Below, piece after piece: positions 28,505 through 36,299 of a stretch of DNA of 64,000 nucleotides; within the stretch, counting starts at the first letter, position 1; each line of letters starts with the position of its first letter. Under the pieces are notes generated by a model that saw only the letters and a program-made list of their open reading frames with translations, ran no database searches and had not been told where the DNA came from. Position numbers and translations under genes: made by a program. The stretch comes from SAR92 clade bacterium (GTDB taxonomy: Bacteria; Pseudomonadota; Gammaproteobacteria; Pseudomonadales; Porticoccaceae): the NCBI GenBank assembly GCA_004211905.1, contig SHBP01000008.1, positions 33,739-97,738 on the forward strand, in the 5' to 3' direction.

Positions 28505-30625
28505 TCAGAAACTATACTGCCCTCTGATACCGAATGTTCGCGGTTCGCCAAACTGGTAATAGGGTTCTACTGCGTAGTATTTGCGTGGATCATTTCCAAA
28601 GCCGCCAAAACCACGAACAATGACATCTTTATTAGTAAGATTACGACCCCAAACAGTCAGACTCCAGTGCTCAACACGATAGGTCAGATTGGTATTGAGC
28701 AACTCATAAGAGGTGGATTGCTCATCATGACTGGAGGATAAATAAAAGCTATCCTTCCCTTCAATGTCGATTGTCCAACTAAGATTATGGGTAACTTGTA
28801 TGTTGCTGCCTGCAGCAAATTGATAACTGGGGGCATGAGCCTGATCACGACTATCTAAAGTAGCTGAAAGCGGGGTGTCATAGTCTGTTTCCAACAACCC
28901 AAGTGATCCAAATATCATTAAATCGTCAGTGGGCATCCAGTTGAGTTCAAGTTCTAGTCCGTAGTTACTGCCTTTGGCTGAATTGCCGAAATAGTCGATA
29001 AAATTACTGGCATTACTATCGTCTCTAGATTGAACCAGAGACTGTTTAATCTGAATATCTTCTCGCTGTTGATAAAATAATGAAAGCTGAACTTGCAATC
29101 TCTGGTCTAACCAGTTTCCTTTGACTCCAGTTTCTAGATTCCACATCACCTCAGTGTCAAATTCACGATCTTTAGCAGCCAAGGATGAATCGCTATTCAC
29201 ACCACCTGCTTTATAACCTCGAGACAGCAGACCGTATATCATAGTAGTAGCATCAAGATTGTATTGCAGGACAGCTCGTCCACCCCAAAGATTCTCATCA
29301 ACACCATGGTTAACAGTATCGCTGTCACTGTATGCGGCTTTGCGGTTCTCAAATCTGATGCCAGCGATGATAGTTAGTGCGGGAGATATAACCGCATCCA
29401 ACTGACCATAAACAGCCCGATTGCTAGTATCAAATTGGCTGCTAAAGTCATCAGCATTATAGGTGTACTGGCGCAGTAGATCCTCATCTTGGTCGCGAGA
29501 GTAGATACCTACTGCCCAATCCGTATTTTTGCCGAACAGGTGTTTTGGCTGACTGGAAACTAGTTTTATATCAACGACTCTATTGTCACGATCTCGTTGA
29601 TAGTTATCCTCAGAGTTATATTCCCAACCTTCACACTCTTGGCCCATACATATTGCTGGAAACGCCCAATCTTCATCATAGCCATACTCAAGTTCAGTAT
29701 CGACAAAGCTTACTAGGCCAACCATATCGAACTGATTATTGCCCTGCCAATGACTTTGCATAGCAATTGCTGATGATTTTTGGCGGTCGTGCCCCGGATT
29801 GTCCGACAAGGTCCGTCGCGTATTATCAAGGGAAAAGCTGTCATAACCATTATCTGCATCCACATGAAATAGAGTGAGTTTTAGGCTGAGATCATCGCCA
29901 GCTCGCCAGTCAAAAATGCTACGTAAACTAAGCTCATCAATATTATTGGTATCTTCTCTGTTCAAAAAATCATTAGATATATAACCATCGCTGCGATGGT
30001 GTTGGACTGCTAGGCGATAATTCGTTTCCTCACTTAAAGAGCCTCCCACCGCAGCGGACACTGTGCGAGCATCAAAACGCCCAACATCCAATGAGATATT
30101 ACCCTCAGTCCTGCCTGTGGGCTGATTAGAGGTGATATTAATCAGCCCTGCCAATGCATTTGCCCCATAGAGGGTTCCCTGTGGTCCACGCAATATTTCA
30201 ACTTTCTTGGTATCCATGGTGGTGGCTGCACCAGCGATACCCGTAAAGTCGATCCCATCAACTAAAATGCCCACTGATGGATTCAACGGCTCTATAAACT
30301 GGCTGCGCTCTCCAATCCCACGAATCTGAATAAATTTGCCTCTGGAGGCTCCGCTAGAAAAATTAACGTTAGGAGCTACGTTTAGTAACTGCTCCAGATG
30401 CACCGCATTTCGCTGTCTGATTTTTGTGTCATCTAATACAGTTAAGCTCGTAGCGGTTTCTAGTATTGTCAAATCACGAAAATCAGAAGTAACGATGATC
30501 TCTTCGATTGTTTGTTCTGCAACACTGGCTATTGAGACAGAATACAAAATGATAAAACATAGATTTTTGACGATATTACAAATATAGTTCGGATGATAAG
30601 CAATGGATTTACGCGAGCAGAACAT
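28505..30625 (-). CDS. TonB-dependent outer-membrane receptor, probable thiamin receptor
   Basis: Receptor of 706 residues. A signal peptide precedes the mature start near SIASVAEQ; the TonB box TIEEIIVTS follows. The plug domain (about 55-165) contains QIRGIGERSQF and LRGPQGTLYGANALAGLIN, and the rest forms the 22-strand barrel, ending in the aromatic GQYSF. The start ATG has GAGG at 6 bases. A TPP riboswitch lies about 70 bp upstream, so the ligand is very probably thiamin or a thiamin precursor, matching the omr1-type receptors described in other bacteria. First gene of the operon that continues with the small binding protein, PnuT and the kinase. Confidence 0.9.
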   Translation of the reverse strand: MFCSRKSIAYHPNYICNIVKNLCFIILYSVSIASVAEQTIEEIIVTSDFRDLTILETATSLTVLDDTKIRQRNAVHLEQLLNVAPNVNFSSGASRGKFIQIRGIGERSQFIEPLNPSVGILVDGIDFTGIAGAATTMDTKKVEILRGPQGTLYGANALAGLINITSNQPTGRTEGNISLDVGRFDARTVSAAVGGSLSEETNYRLAVQHHRSDGYISNDFLNREDTNNIDELSLRSIFDWRAGDDLSLKLTLFHVDADNGYDSFSLDNTRRTLSDNPGHDRQKSSAIAMQSHWQGNNQFDMVGLVSFVDTELEYGYDEDWAFPAICMGQECEGWEYNSEDNYQRDRDNRVVDIKLVSSQPKHLFGKNTDWAVGIYSRDQDEDLLRQYTYNADDFSSQFDTSNRAVYGQLDAVISPALTIIAGIRFENRKAAYSDSDTVNHGVDENLWGGRAVLQYNLDATTMIYGLLSRGYKAGGVNSDSSLAAKDREFDTEVMWNLETGVKGNWLDQRLQVQLSLFYQQREDIQIKQSLVQSRDDSNASNFIDYFGNSAKGSNYGLELELNWMPTDDLMIFGSLGLLETDYDTPLSATLDSRDQAHAPSYQFAAGSNIQVTHNLSWTIDIEGKDSFYLSSSHDEQSTSYELLNTNLTYRVEHWSLTVWGRNLTNKDVIVRGFGGFGNDPRKYYAVEPYYQFGEPRTFGIRGQYSF

Positions 30626-30689
30626 ATAAAGCCTCAGTAACTGATTTTAAAGAGACCCAGAGGTAAATGGCGAAGTAAAGGCAAGCAAT

Positions 30690-30775
30690 CTCCTATTCCT
30701 ACGCCGGTATAATCCGGATCAGGTTCAAAGGGTGCTTCTCAGGTCACTAACAGATGACCGCCCCTTAGGAAGTGT
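30690..30775 (-). ncRNA. TPP riboswitch (THI element)
   Basis: Read on the minus strand, the conserved core is present: CTGAGA, then ACCCTTTGAACCTGATCCGG, then ATACCGGCGTAGGAA. The closing helix P1 pairs TTCCTA (complement of 30766-30771) with TAGGAA (complement of 30696-30701). It sits between the divergent DUF885 gene and the TonB receptor, about 70 bp from the receptor start, and should switch off the operon when thiamin pyrophosphate is plentiful. Confidence 0.93.
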
Positions 30776-30897
30776 AATAGTAACATGTCTCTGCCAAAAA
30801 TTTGTAGACCGAAGCACTGTTTTGATTATTTTCAGAATACTCCAAATACCGCGAGCCAATGACATAAGATAACGATCAACTTGAAGGAATTTCGATC

Positions 30898-32718
30898 ATG
30901 AAGAAAGCTTTTTTACCCCTTATTGCGATAGTGATATTTTCTCTACCCGCAGGTTGCCAAATGGACCAATCAGAATCGACCTCCACAGAATCAACAGTTA
31001 TGACATCAAAACAGGTTGTCGAGTTTCTTGATCAACTATTTATGGAGGAGTTACAAGAAAGCCCTCAATACATGACCTATCTTGGAATGCGGGAGCGCTA
31101 CGATGAGTGGGATGATAATTCTGATGAAGCTAGAGATAAAAGTCTTGAGATGACACGAGAACATCTGCAACGAGTGATGGAGATTGATCTTTCTAACGTT
31201 GATGACTCTGTAAAGCTTAGTGTAAAAATGTTCATAGAGCAGGCTAACAAAAAATTAGAGGGTGATCGCTGGCGGTATCACAGCTACCCTGTTAGCCAGA
31301 TGCGCGGAGTCCATGGCACTATTCCATCCTTTCTTATCAATCAACACCTGATTGCTAATGAAGAGGAGGCCCAAGCCTACATCAAGCGACTTGCGGCCAC
31401 GCCAAAAGTCCTAGATCAGCTTATTGAGCATCTCAGAATCCGCCAAGATAAAAACATTATTGCGCCGAAATTCGTCTTCCCTCTGGTATTACAATCTATT
31501 GATAATATTCTTACTGGGGCCCCTTTTGAGAAAGGCCCTGACAGTACACTTCTTGCTGATTTCAAGCGTAAGCTTGAAAAGCTAAATATTACGGATGACA
31601 AGAAATCTCAGCTGATATCAGCAACCTCTAATGCGCTAAAGGATCATCTTGCTCCGGCCTATCGAAAGCTCCAATTAGTGCTCCGCGACCTAGAATCTGT
31701 GGCTACCAATGATCATGGCGTATGGAAATTCCCAGATGGAGAGAAATTTTACGAATTCGCTCTTCAAAGGACAACCACAACCGATCTAACTGCTGATCAA
31801 ATTCATAACCGTGGACTCGAGGAAGTGGCTCGTATTCAGTCGGAAATGCGAGGCATTATGAAAACGGTTGGATTTGAAGGTGATCTTCAAGAATTTTTCA
31901 CCTTCATGCGTAATGATCCACAGTTTTACTATCCTGATACTGCGGAGGGAAAACAGGCTTACTTAGATAAAGCAACAGCAATTATCAACAATATGAAATC
32001 TCGGCTTGATGAACTGTTCATCACCAAACCTAAGGCTGATTTAATAGTCAAAGCCGTAGAACCATTCCGTGAAGCCTCTGCAGGCCAAGCTTTTTACCAG
32101 AGACCTGCGCCAGATGGGAGTCGTCCAGGCACTTATTTTGCCAATCTCTACAAGATGAGTGATATGTCAAAATATAATATGGAAGCTCTGGCTTATCATG
32201 AAGGGGTACCTGGTCATCATATGCAAATCTCAATTGCACAGGAACTTCAAAATATCCCAAAATTCCGCCTGTTTGGTGGCTACACGGTATTCAGTGAAGG
32301 TTGGGGTCTCTATTCTGAAGCAGTGCCTAAGGAGATTGGACTATATACAGATCCTTATTCTGATTTTGGGCGGCTATCGGGTGAACTTTATCGTGCTTGC
32401 CGCCTAGTCGTTGATACTGGTATTCATGCTAAAAAGTGGACTCGAGAAGATGCGATCGCTTATATGAATGCCAATGTGCCTCACTCTGAAAGTTACAATG
32501 TTCGTCAAATAGAGCGCTACATTGTGATGCCATCTCAAGCAACCGCCTACAAGATTGGTATGCTAAAAATACAAAAGTTACGTGCACAGGCTCAAACTGC
32601 TCTAGGTGAAAAATTTAACATACGGGAATTCCATGATGTCGTACTTAAAGACGGTTCAGTATCCCTAACAATTCTAGAAGATAACGTGAACGCCTGGATA
32701 TTAAAACTAAACCAATAA
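30898..32718 (+). CDS. DUF885-family lipoprotein, putative metallopeptidase
   Basis: Protein of 606 residues. The signal peptide ends in a lipobox LPAGC (C20), so it is a lipoprotein, probably outer-membrane or periplasmic. The DUF885 domain spans nearly all of the mature protein. A zinc-peptidase-like motif HEGVPGHH is at H434-H440, with a downstream FSEGWGLYSE acidic segment and a C-terminal IERYIVMPSQATAYKIG block that is highly conserved in the family. Proteolytic activity is suspected in this family but not proven. A degraded tail of a second copy follows directly. Divergent from the thiamin operon. Confidence 0.88.
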   Translation: MKKAFLPLIAIVIFSLPAGCQMDQSESTSTESTVMTSKQVVEFLDQLFMEELQESPQYMTYLGMRERYDEWDDNSDEARDKSLEMTREHLQRVMEIDLSNVDDSVKLSVKMFIEQANKKLEGDRWRYHSYPVSQMRGVHGTIPSFLINQHLIANEEEAQAYIKRLAATPKVLDQLIEHLRIRQDKNIIAPKFVFPLVLQSIDNILTGAPFEKGPDSTLLADFKRKLEKLNITDDKKSQLISATSNALKDHLAPAYRKLQLVLRDLESVATNDHGVWKFPDGEKFYEFALQRTTTTDLTADQIHNRGLEEVARIQSEMRGIMKTVGFEGDLQEFFTFMRNDPQFYYPDTAEGKQAYLDKATAIINNMKSRLDELFITKPKADLIVKAVEPFREASAGQAFYQRPAPDGSRPGTYFANLYKMSDMSKYNMEALAYHEGVPGHHMQISIAQELQNIPKFRLFGGYTVFSEGWGLYSEAVPKEIGLYTDPYSDFGRLSGELYRACRLVVDTGIHAKKWTREDAIAYMNANVPHSESYNVRQIERYIVMPSQATAYKIGMLKIQKLRAQAQTALGEKFNIREFHDVVLKDGSVSLTILEDNVNAWILKLNQ

Positions 32719-32785
32719 GGGGAGATGAGACGTTTCAAATAGTCGCAATAATACTCACAACCTGAGTATTCAATCTGCTCTTGCC

Positions 32786-33055
32786 ATGCAAGCAGAACAA
32801 GAAAAGTTCAACAGTCTTTATGATATAGAAATCGAAATTGATCGCTATATTTCATGGCTAGGTCAAGCACTGGCTTACAAAATTGGTGAACTTAAATTTA
32901 AAGAATTACGTGCTCGTTCCACTGACAAGCTTGGTGACAAATTTGATATACGTGGTTTTCATGACCAGTTGCATGTGAAGGGAGCTCTGCCCCTAGATAT
33001 TTTAGATGCGCGCATGAACAAACGGATCGAAAGTGAGCTCCAGCAATCTCGTTAG
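32786..33055 (+). pseudogene. Remnant of a second DUF885 gene (C-terminal tail only)
   Basis: An 89-codon open frame encodes only the extreme C-terminus of a DUF885 protein: EIDRYISWLGQALAYKIGELK, ELRARSTDKLGDKFDIRGFHD and GALPLDILDARM. These align with the end of the complete upstream copy (IERYIVMPSQATAYKIG, FNIREFHDVV) but differ at many positions, so it is not a recent duplicate. The metal motif and the whole N-terminal 500 residues are missing. The same frame stays open upstream to 32729. The simplest reading is a decayed tandem paralogue left after a deletion. Confidence 0.75.
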
Positions 33056-33063
33056 CATCTAAG

Positions 33064-33732
33064 TCAAACAGTACATGCTAGTATTCGGCTGACCTCACAT
33101 AGGGGTCGGCCGGACTCTTGACTCAGATCATTAAAGATTACCTGCACCCTTTTTAAATCGCGTTGAGAAGTTGAGCTGAATTTTTCGATAAATCCATGGT
33201 TAACCAATGCATCACAGACATCTTTTGTCATTAAGAAAGTGTCCTTCCCCATACTTCTCAGCATCATAGGCCCGGTATTACCACCTAACCGGCAGCCATG
33301 TTTTTTTAGCTCCAACCACAAGCCAATGATATCTTCACTGGGCCAGTTAGCGACAAATGACCCAAAAGTGCCATGTTTTAGCTTTTTATCGAGGATATAA
33401 ACTGCATTATTTCTTACAGAAACTATTTTAGTGAAATTGCGAACGATACTGGTATCTTGAGCAAGTTCCTCGAGTCGTTCATTACTAAAGTGAGCCACCG
33501 CCAATGGATTGAAGTTGGCAAAAGCTCGTTCAAAACCAGGCCATTTATTATCAATAACTCGCCATACAAATCCAGCACGAAAAACACATCGAGTCATCAT
33601 CGACAGGTAGCGATCATCTGAGATCTCCGCCAGTTCAGCCAAAGTTTTCATCGAAGGCATAATTGCTTCAAGTGATCTAGAGGAACCTTTATTGGCGACT
33701 GCTATGTCGTAAAGAGCATCAAATGACGTCAC
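33064..33732 (-). CDS. DNA-3-methyladenine glycosylase I-like protein
   Basis: Protein of 222 residues resembling the Tag/HhH-GPD group: SFDALYDIAVANKG at the start, FRAGFVWRVIDNKWPGFERAFANFNP, and SIVRNFTKIVSVRNNA, which is the Tag helix and HhH region. Canonical Tag removes 3-methyladenine from alkylated DNA; this branch lacks the N-terminal zinc ligands CPWC of classical Tag, so substrate range may differ. GTG start preceded by GGGAA. Convergent with the DUF885 remnant (8 bp gap) and upstream of nothing obvious in the same direction except that LysE precedes it by 30 bp, possibly in one transcript. Confidence 0.78.
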   Translation of the reverse strand: MTSFDALYDIAVANKGSSRSLEAIMPSMKTLAELAEISDDRYLSMMTRCVFRAGFVWRVIDNKWPGFERAFANFNPLAVAHFSNERLEELAQDTSIVRNFTKIVSVRNNAVYILDKKLKHGTFGSFVANWPSEDIIGLWLELKKHGCRLGGNTGPMMLRSMGKDTFLMTKDVCDALVNHGFIEKFSSTSQRDLKRVQVIFNDLSQESGRPLCEVSRILACTV

Positions 33733-33762
33733 TTTATAGTTATTCCCTTGAACAATTAATTA

Positions 33763-34401
33763 CTAACCCAGGACAATTTGGTTAATGAAGCGAAACGCAA
33801 TAAATACAAGCAACACACCAAAAATTTTATCAAAAAAGCCACTAGCACGTTGATATCTAGCCATTGATCCAGATCGTGAGACTATGGTCACAACCAACAA
33901 ATACCATAAAGTGTCTACCCCACCAGCAATTATTGCCAGGATTATTTTATCCACAAACGAACTTTCGATCTGTACAAATTGGCTAAAGAGCGCGGTGAAA
34001 AAAAGAAGTATTTTAGGGTTAATTAACGCTATACCAAGGCCATCTCTTATTGCCAACATATTAGATGATGATGGCACTGACGCCAGTCCAATTTCCTCAA
34101 TCTTTTTACTGGCAAAGATTAATTTTACCCCCAAATAGAGTAGAAATAGACTGCCCAAAAACTGAGTAGTCTCAAATATTACCGGGTTTTGCTCGATGAC
34201 CGCAGATAAACCAAATGCAGTTATCAATGCATATATCCCTATTCCTATACCATGACTGATAGCGGCATATGAACCTGCTAATCGTCCTGTAGCTAAAGTA
34301 TGATTAACCACAACAGCCAAACTGGGGCCAGGGGACATTGCTCCGAACAAACAGGCAGTAAAAACCGTAGCCCAAAAACTTAATTCAATGCTGCCTAACA
34401 A
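33763..34401 (-). CDS. LysE/RhtB-family amino-acid exporter
   Basis: Inner-membrane protein of 212 residues with six predicted helices and the LysE signature GAMSPGPSLAVVVNHTLATGRLAG, followed by GLGIALINPKILLFFTALFSQFV. Members export lysine, homoserine, threonine or related molecules. The start is TTG with a strong GGAGG site five bases upstream; no suitable ATG lies nearby upstream. Likely co-transcribed with the downstream glycosylase. Substrate not assignable. Confidence 0.88.
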   Translation of the reverse strand: MLGSIELSFWATVFTACLFGAMSPGPSLAVVVNHTLATGRLAGSYAAISHGIGIGIYALITAFGLSAVIEQNPVIFETTQFLGSLFLLYLGVKLIFASKKIEEIGLASVPSSSNMLAIRDGLGIALINPKILLFFTALFSQFVQIESSFVDKIILAIIAGGVDTLWYLLVVTIVSRSGSMARYQRASGFFDKIFGVLLVFIAFRFINQIVLG

Positions 34402-34611
34402 GATAACCTCCAGATTTGAGAAACACTCTAACTCAGGCGCAACTTATATGACTCGAGTCGAGCTCGCAAGTCTAATGACGTAAGTCACACTTAAAGCACT
34501 AACCTCGTCACATTACAAAGTATTTAACACAAAAGTGCTATGCATCAAGCTCATCAAAATTATAAAATTCAGTAGATGGGGTAGAAGTCTGAAGATTAGG
34601 AGAGCAAAAAA

Positions 34612-34776
34612 ATGGAGTTAGACCTAAGTATTGACAGCAAGTCCAGCAATATAGAAACCATTAGCCTAGAGGAAGCTTTTAATGAAGGACTTACCGTATT
34701 CCAATCTAAATTAGAGACTCTTTCAAAAGAGCATATAGCGCTTTTAAAGAAAAATCTTGCAAATCTGTCTACTTGA
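34612..34776 (+). CDS. Small hypothetical protein, 54 residues
   Basis: Open frame of 54 codons starting MELDLSIDSKSSNIETIS and ending KKNLANLST. It has a good ribosome site (AGGAG, 9 bases from the ATG). The protein is acidic at the N-terminus and predicted helical with a leucine/lysine-rich C-terminal half; no known domain is recognised. Its stop codon overlaps the last 8 bp of the convergent XRE regulator. The preceding 210 bp are non-coding and AT-rich. It could be a genuine small protein; no function can be given. Confidence 0.5.
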   Translation: MELDLSIDSKSSNIETISLEEAFNEGLTVFQSKLETLSKEHIALLKKNLANLST

Positions 34777-35095
34777 GATTTTCCGAAACTCGACTAAATA
34801 ACTCGGCTCGCTCAGTGATACTGAGCATAGCGATTCTTTTGTAGATTTCCTCAACAGACTCAGCCGCAGGAGTTCTGACAGATTTACTTTCCCCAGACCC
34901 ATATAGCGATTCGGGAGTGATACCAAAAAAATTAGCTATTCGTACAACAGAATCTCTACGCGGTTCACGAGTGACCTCACTCAAAATGCGATTGATGGTT
35001 GGTTGAGGGACTCCAGTGGCTCGGGAAAGGCCACTCTGCGACAAATTATTGTCACGCATTAATTTAGATAAATGTTTACTGATATCGAGTTTCAT
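34769..35095 (-). CDS. XRE-family transcriptional regulator
   Basis: Protein of 108 residues with one Cro/CI-type helix-turn-helix at about residues 5-60: NNLSQSGLSRATGVPQPTIN contains the motif, followed by VVRIANFFGITPESLYG. The C-terminal ~45 residues are polar and probably a short dimerisation tail. It resembles solitary phage-type or toxin-antitoxin-type regulators. AGAGAG precedes the ATG. Its upstream region carries the repeated TAGTCTAT elements described separately. Convergent with and overlapping the 54-residue ORF. Confidence 0.85.
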   Translation of the reverse strand: MKLDISKHLSKLMRDNNLSQSGLSRATGVPQPTINRILSEVTREPRRDSVVRIANFFGITPESLYGSGESKSVRTPAAESVEEIYKRIAMLSITERAELFSRVSENLK

Positions 35096-35274
35096 AGCAT
35101 TTCTCTCTTACACAAGACCACAAAGGTTTACTTCTTATTATTAATTTTATAATAGACTACTCTGGCATTACTACGAGGATCTTTTCCACAAATTTCCTAA
35201 TTATTATCCAAACGGACTATGATTTGCTTTTTTTTTGGGCCAAATACCTTTATTAGAAAAACCTATATAGGCAA

Positions 35275-35304
35275 TAGTCTATCCCTATATAGTCTATCCC
35301 TATA
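35275..35304. repeat. Two-copy 15-bp tandem repeat upstream of the XRE gene
   Basis: TAGTCTATCCCTATA occurs exactly twice head to tail (35275-35289 and 35290-35304). The core TAGTCTAT is also present once in inverted orientation at 35152-35159 (ATAGACTA). All lie in the 284-bp AT-rich gap between the XRE gene and the glycerophosphodiesterase gene, which otherwise shows no gene. Possible operators; function inferred only from position. Confidence 0.7.
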
Positions 35305-35379
35305 AGGAGTATGCAGGTTATTTCTATACGTTACTGTATAATTATATATGCCTTTATGTTTAAAAAACATACCTTTTGG

Positions 35380-36255
35380 TTATAAAAAAGACAGCCTCTC
35401 GCGCAAAGATATAGCAATGTCGGGTCTATCTGTAATAACCCCATCAACGCCCCAATTAGAGACTACCTTCATTTCCTTAGGGTCATTAATCGTCCAAACA
35501 TCTACGCGCATATTGAGATTATGGGCAAGAATAATAAACTCTGGAGTCAAAATATTGAAGCCCTTATATTTTATAGGTACTTGAATAGAATACCCGGGAG
35601 AATTGAACAAATGACCAAGTTTAATTCTTTCAAGGAGGACAAATAGTGTAATTTCGCTCTTGCCTAGAGATGTTGGTATAGATGGGCAGGATCTTCGAAA
35701 ATATTGAAGCACAGAACTATGAAATGAGCCCACCACAACTTGATTCTGTAACTGGTGCTCCAAGATTAATTCGCAGAGAGCATCCGCCGGTGGCAAAGTT
35801 GTAGGCTTTAGCTCTATGAGGTAGCGATGGTTCGGTAGAGCTGTGAATAACGAATCCAAAGATGGCACTGTTAAAGGAATTTCCCAAGAGGCTTCAGGAT
35901 AATCTATCTCATGGAAACCCGCATCATATGCCTGAATATCAGAGAGCTCCATATTAGCGATAGCGCCAGACCCATTAGTGGTTGTGTCTATCACGGCATC
36001 ATGTCTAACCACTAATACGTTATCCGTCGTCATATGCACGTCAATTTCAACAATATCTGAGCCAATATCAACAGCATTCTCTGCTGCCTCGATAGTATTA
36101 CCTGGCACGAGGCCTCGACCCCCTCGATGAGCTATTACAGAAAAACCTGCGTCTCGGTAAAACGGTATTTCACCAACGGGTGGATATCCTGGTATTAACA
36201 AAAGTACAAGATATAGTAAGATTGCAGAAAGCATGGCACCAGCAAGAAGCTTCAT
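35380..36255 (-). CDS. Glycerophosphodiester phosphodiesterase
   Basis: Membrane-anchored enzyme of 291 residues with an N-terminal hydrophobic segment (about 3-24), so the catalytic domain faces the periplasm. The GDPD core holds the two catalytic histidines: H43 in IAHRGGRGLVPGNT and H85 in VVRHDAVID, plus the metal-binding DIVEIDVHMTTD. It hydrolyses glycerophosphodiesters to sn-glycerol-3-phosphate and an alcohol. The ATG at 36255 has GAGGGTG directly upstream; an in-frame TTG at 36267 is less likely. Lies 44 bp after the acs stop, same strand. Confidence 0.88.
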   Translation of the reverse strand: MKLLAGAMLSAILLYLVLLLIPGYPPVGEIPFYRDAGFSVIAHRGGRGLVPGNTIEAAENAVDIGSDIVEIDVHMTTDNVLVVRHDAVIDTTTNGSGAIANMELSDIQAYDAGFHEIDYPEASWEIPLTVPSLDSLFTALPNHRYLIELKPTTLPPADALCELILEHQLQNQVVVGSFHSSVLQYFRRSCPSIPTSLGKSEITLFVLLERIKLGHLFNSPGYSIQVPIKYKGFNILTPEFIILAHNLNMRVDVWTINDPKEMKVVSNWGVDGVITDRPDIAISLRERLSFL

Positions 36256-36299
36256 TGACACCCTCAAAATCTATAAATAGACAACACTGATACTTATCA

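Noticed and set aside
28340..28741. 133-codon open frame on the plus strand across the thiamin-binding gene and the receptor end
   Set aside because: Overlaps two well-supported genes on the other strand and shows no family motif.
34450..34487. Palindromes GACTCGAGTC and TGACGTAAGTCA upstream of the 54-residue ORF
   Set aside because: Short, single copies without clear promoter context; not enough to call operators.
35311..35379. Short ATG frame after AAGGAG next to the tandem repeat
   Set aside because: Only about 22 codons and the ribosome site is almost touching the ATG; not supportable as a gene.
35348..35584. 78-codon plus-strand frame at the 3' end of the glycerophosphodiesterase gene
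   Set aside because: Lies mostly antisense to the conserved enzyme and has no ribosome site.
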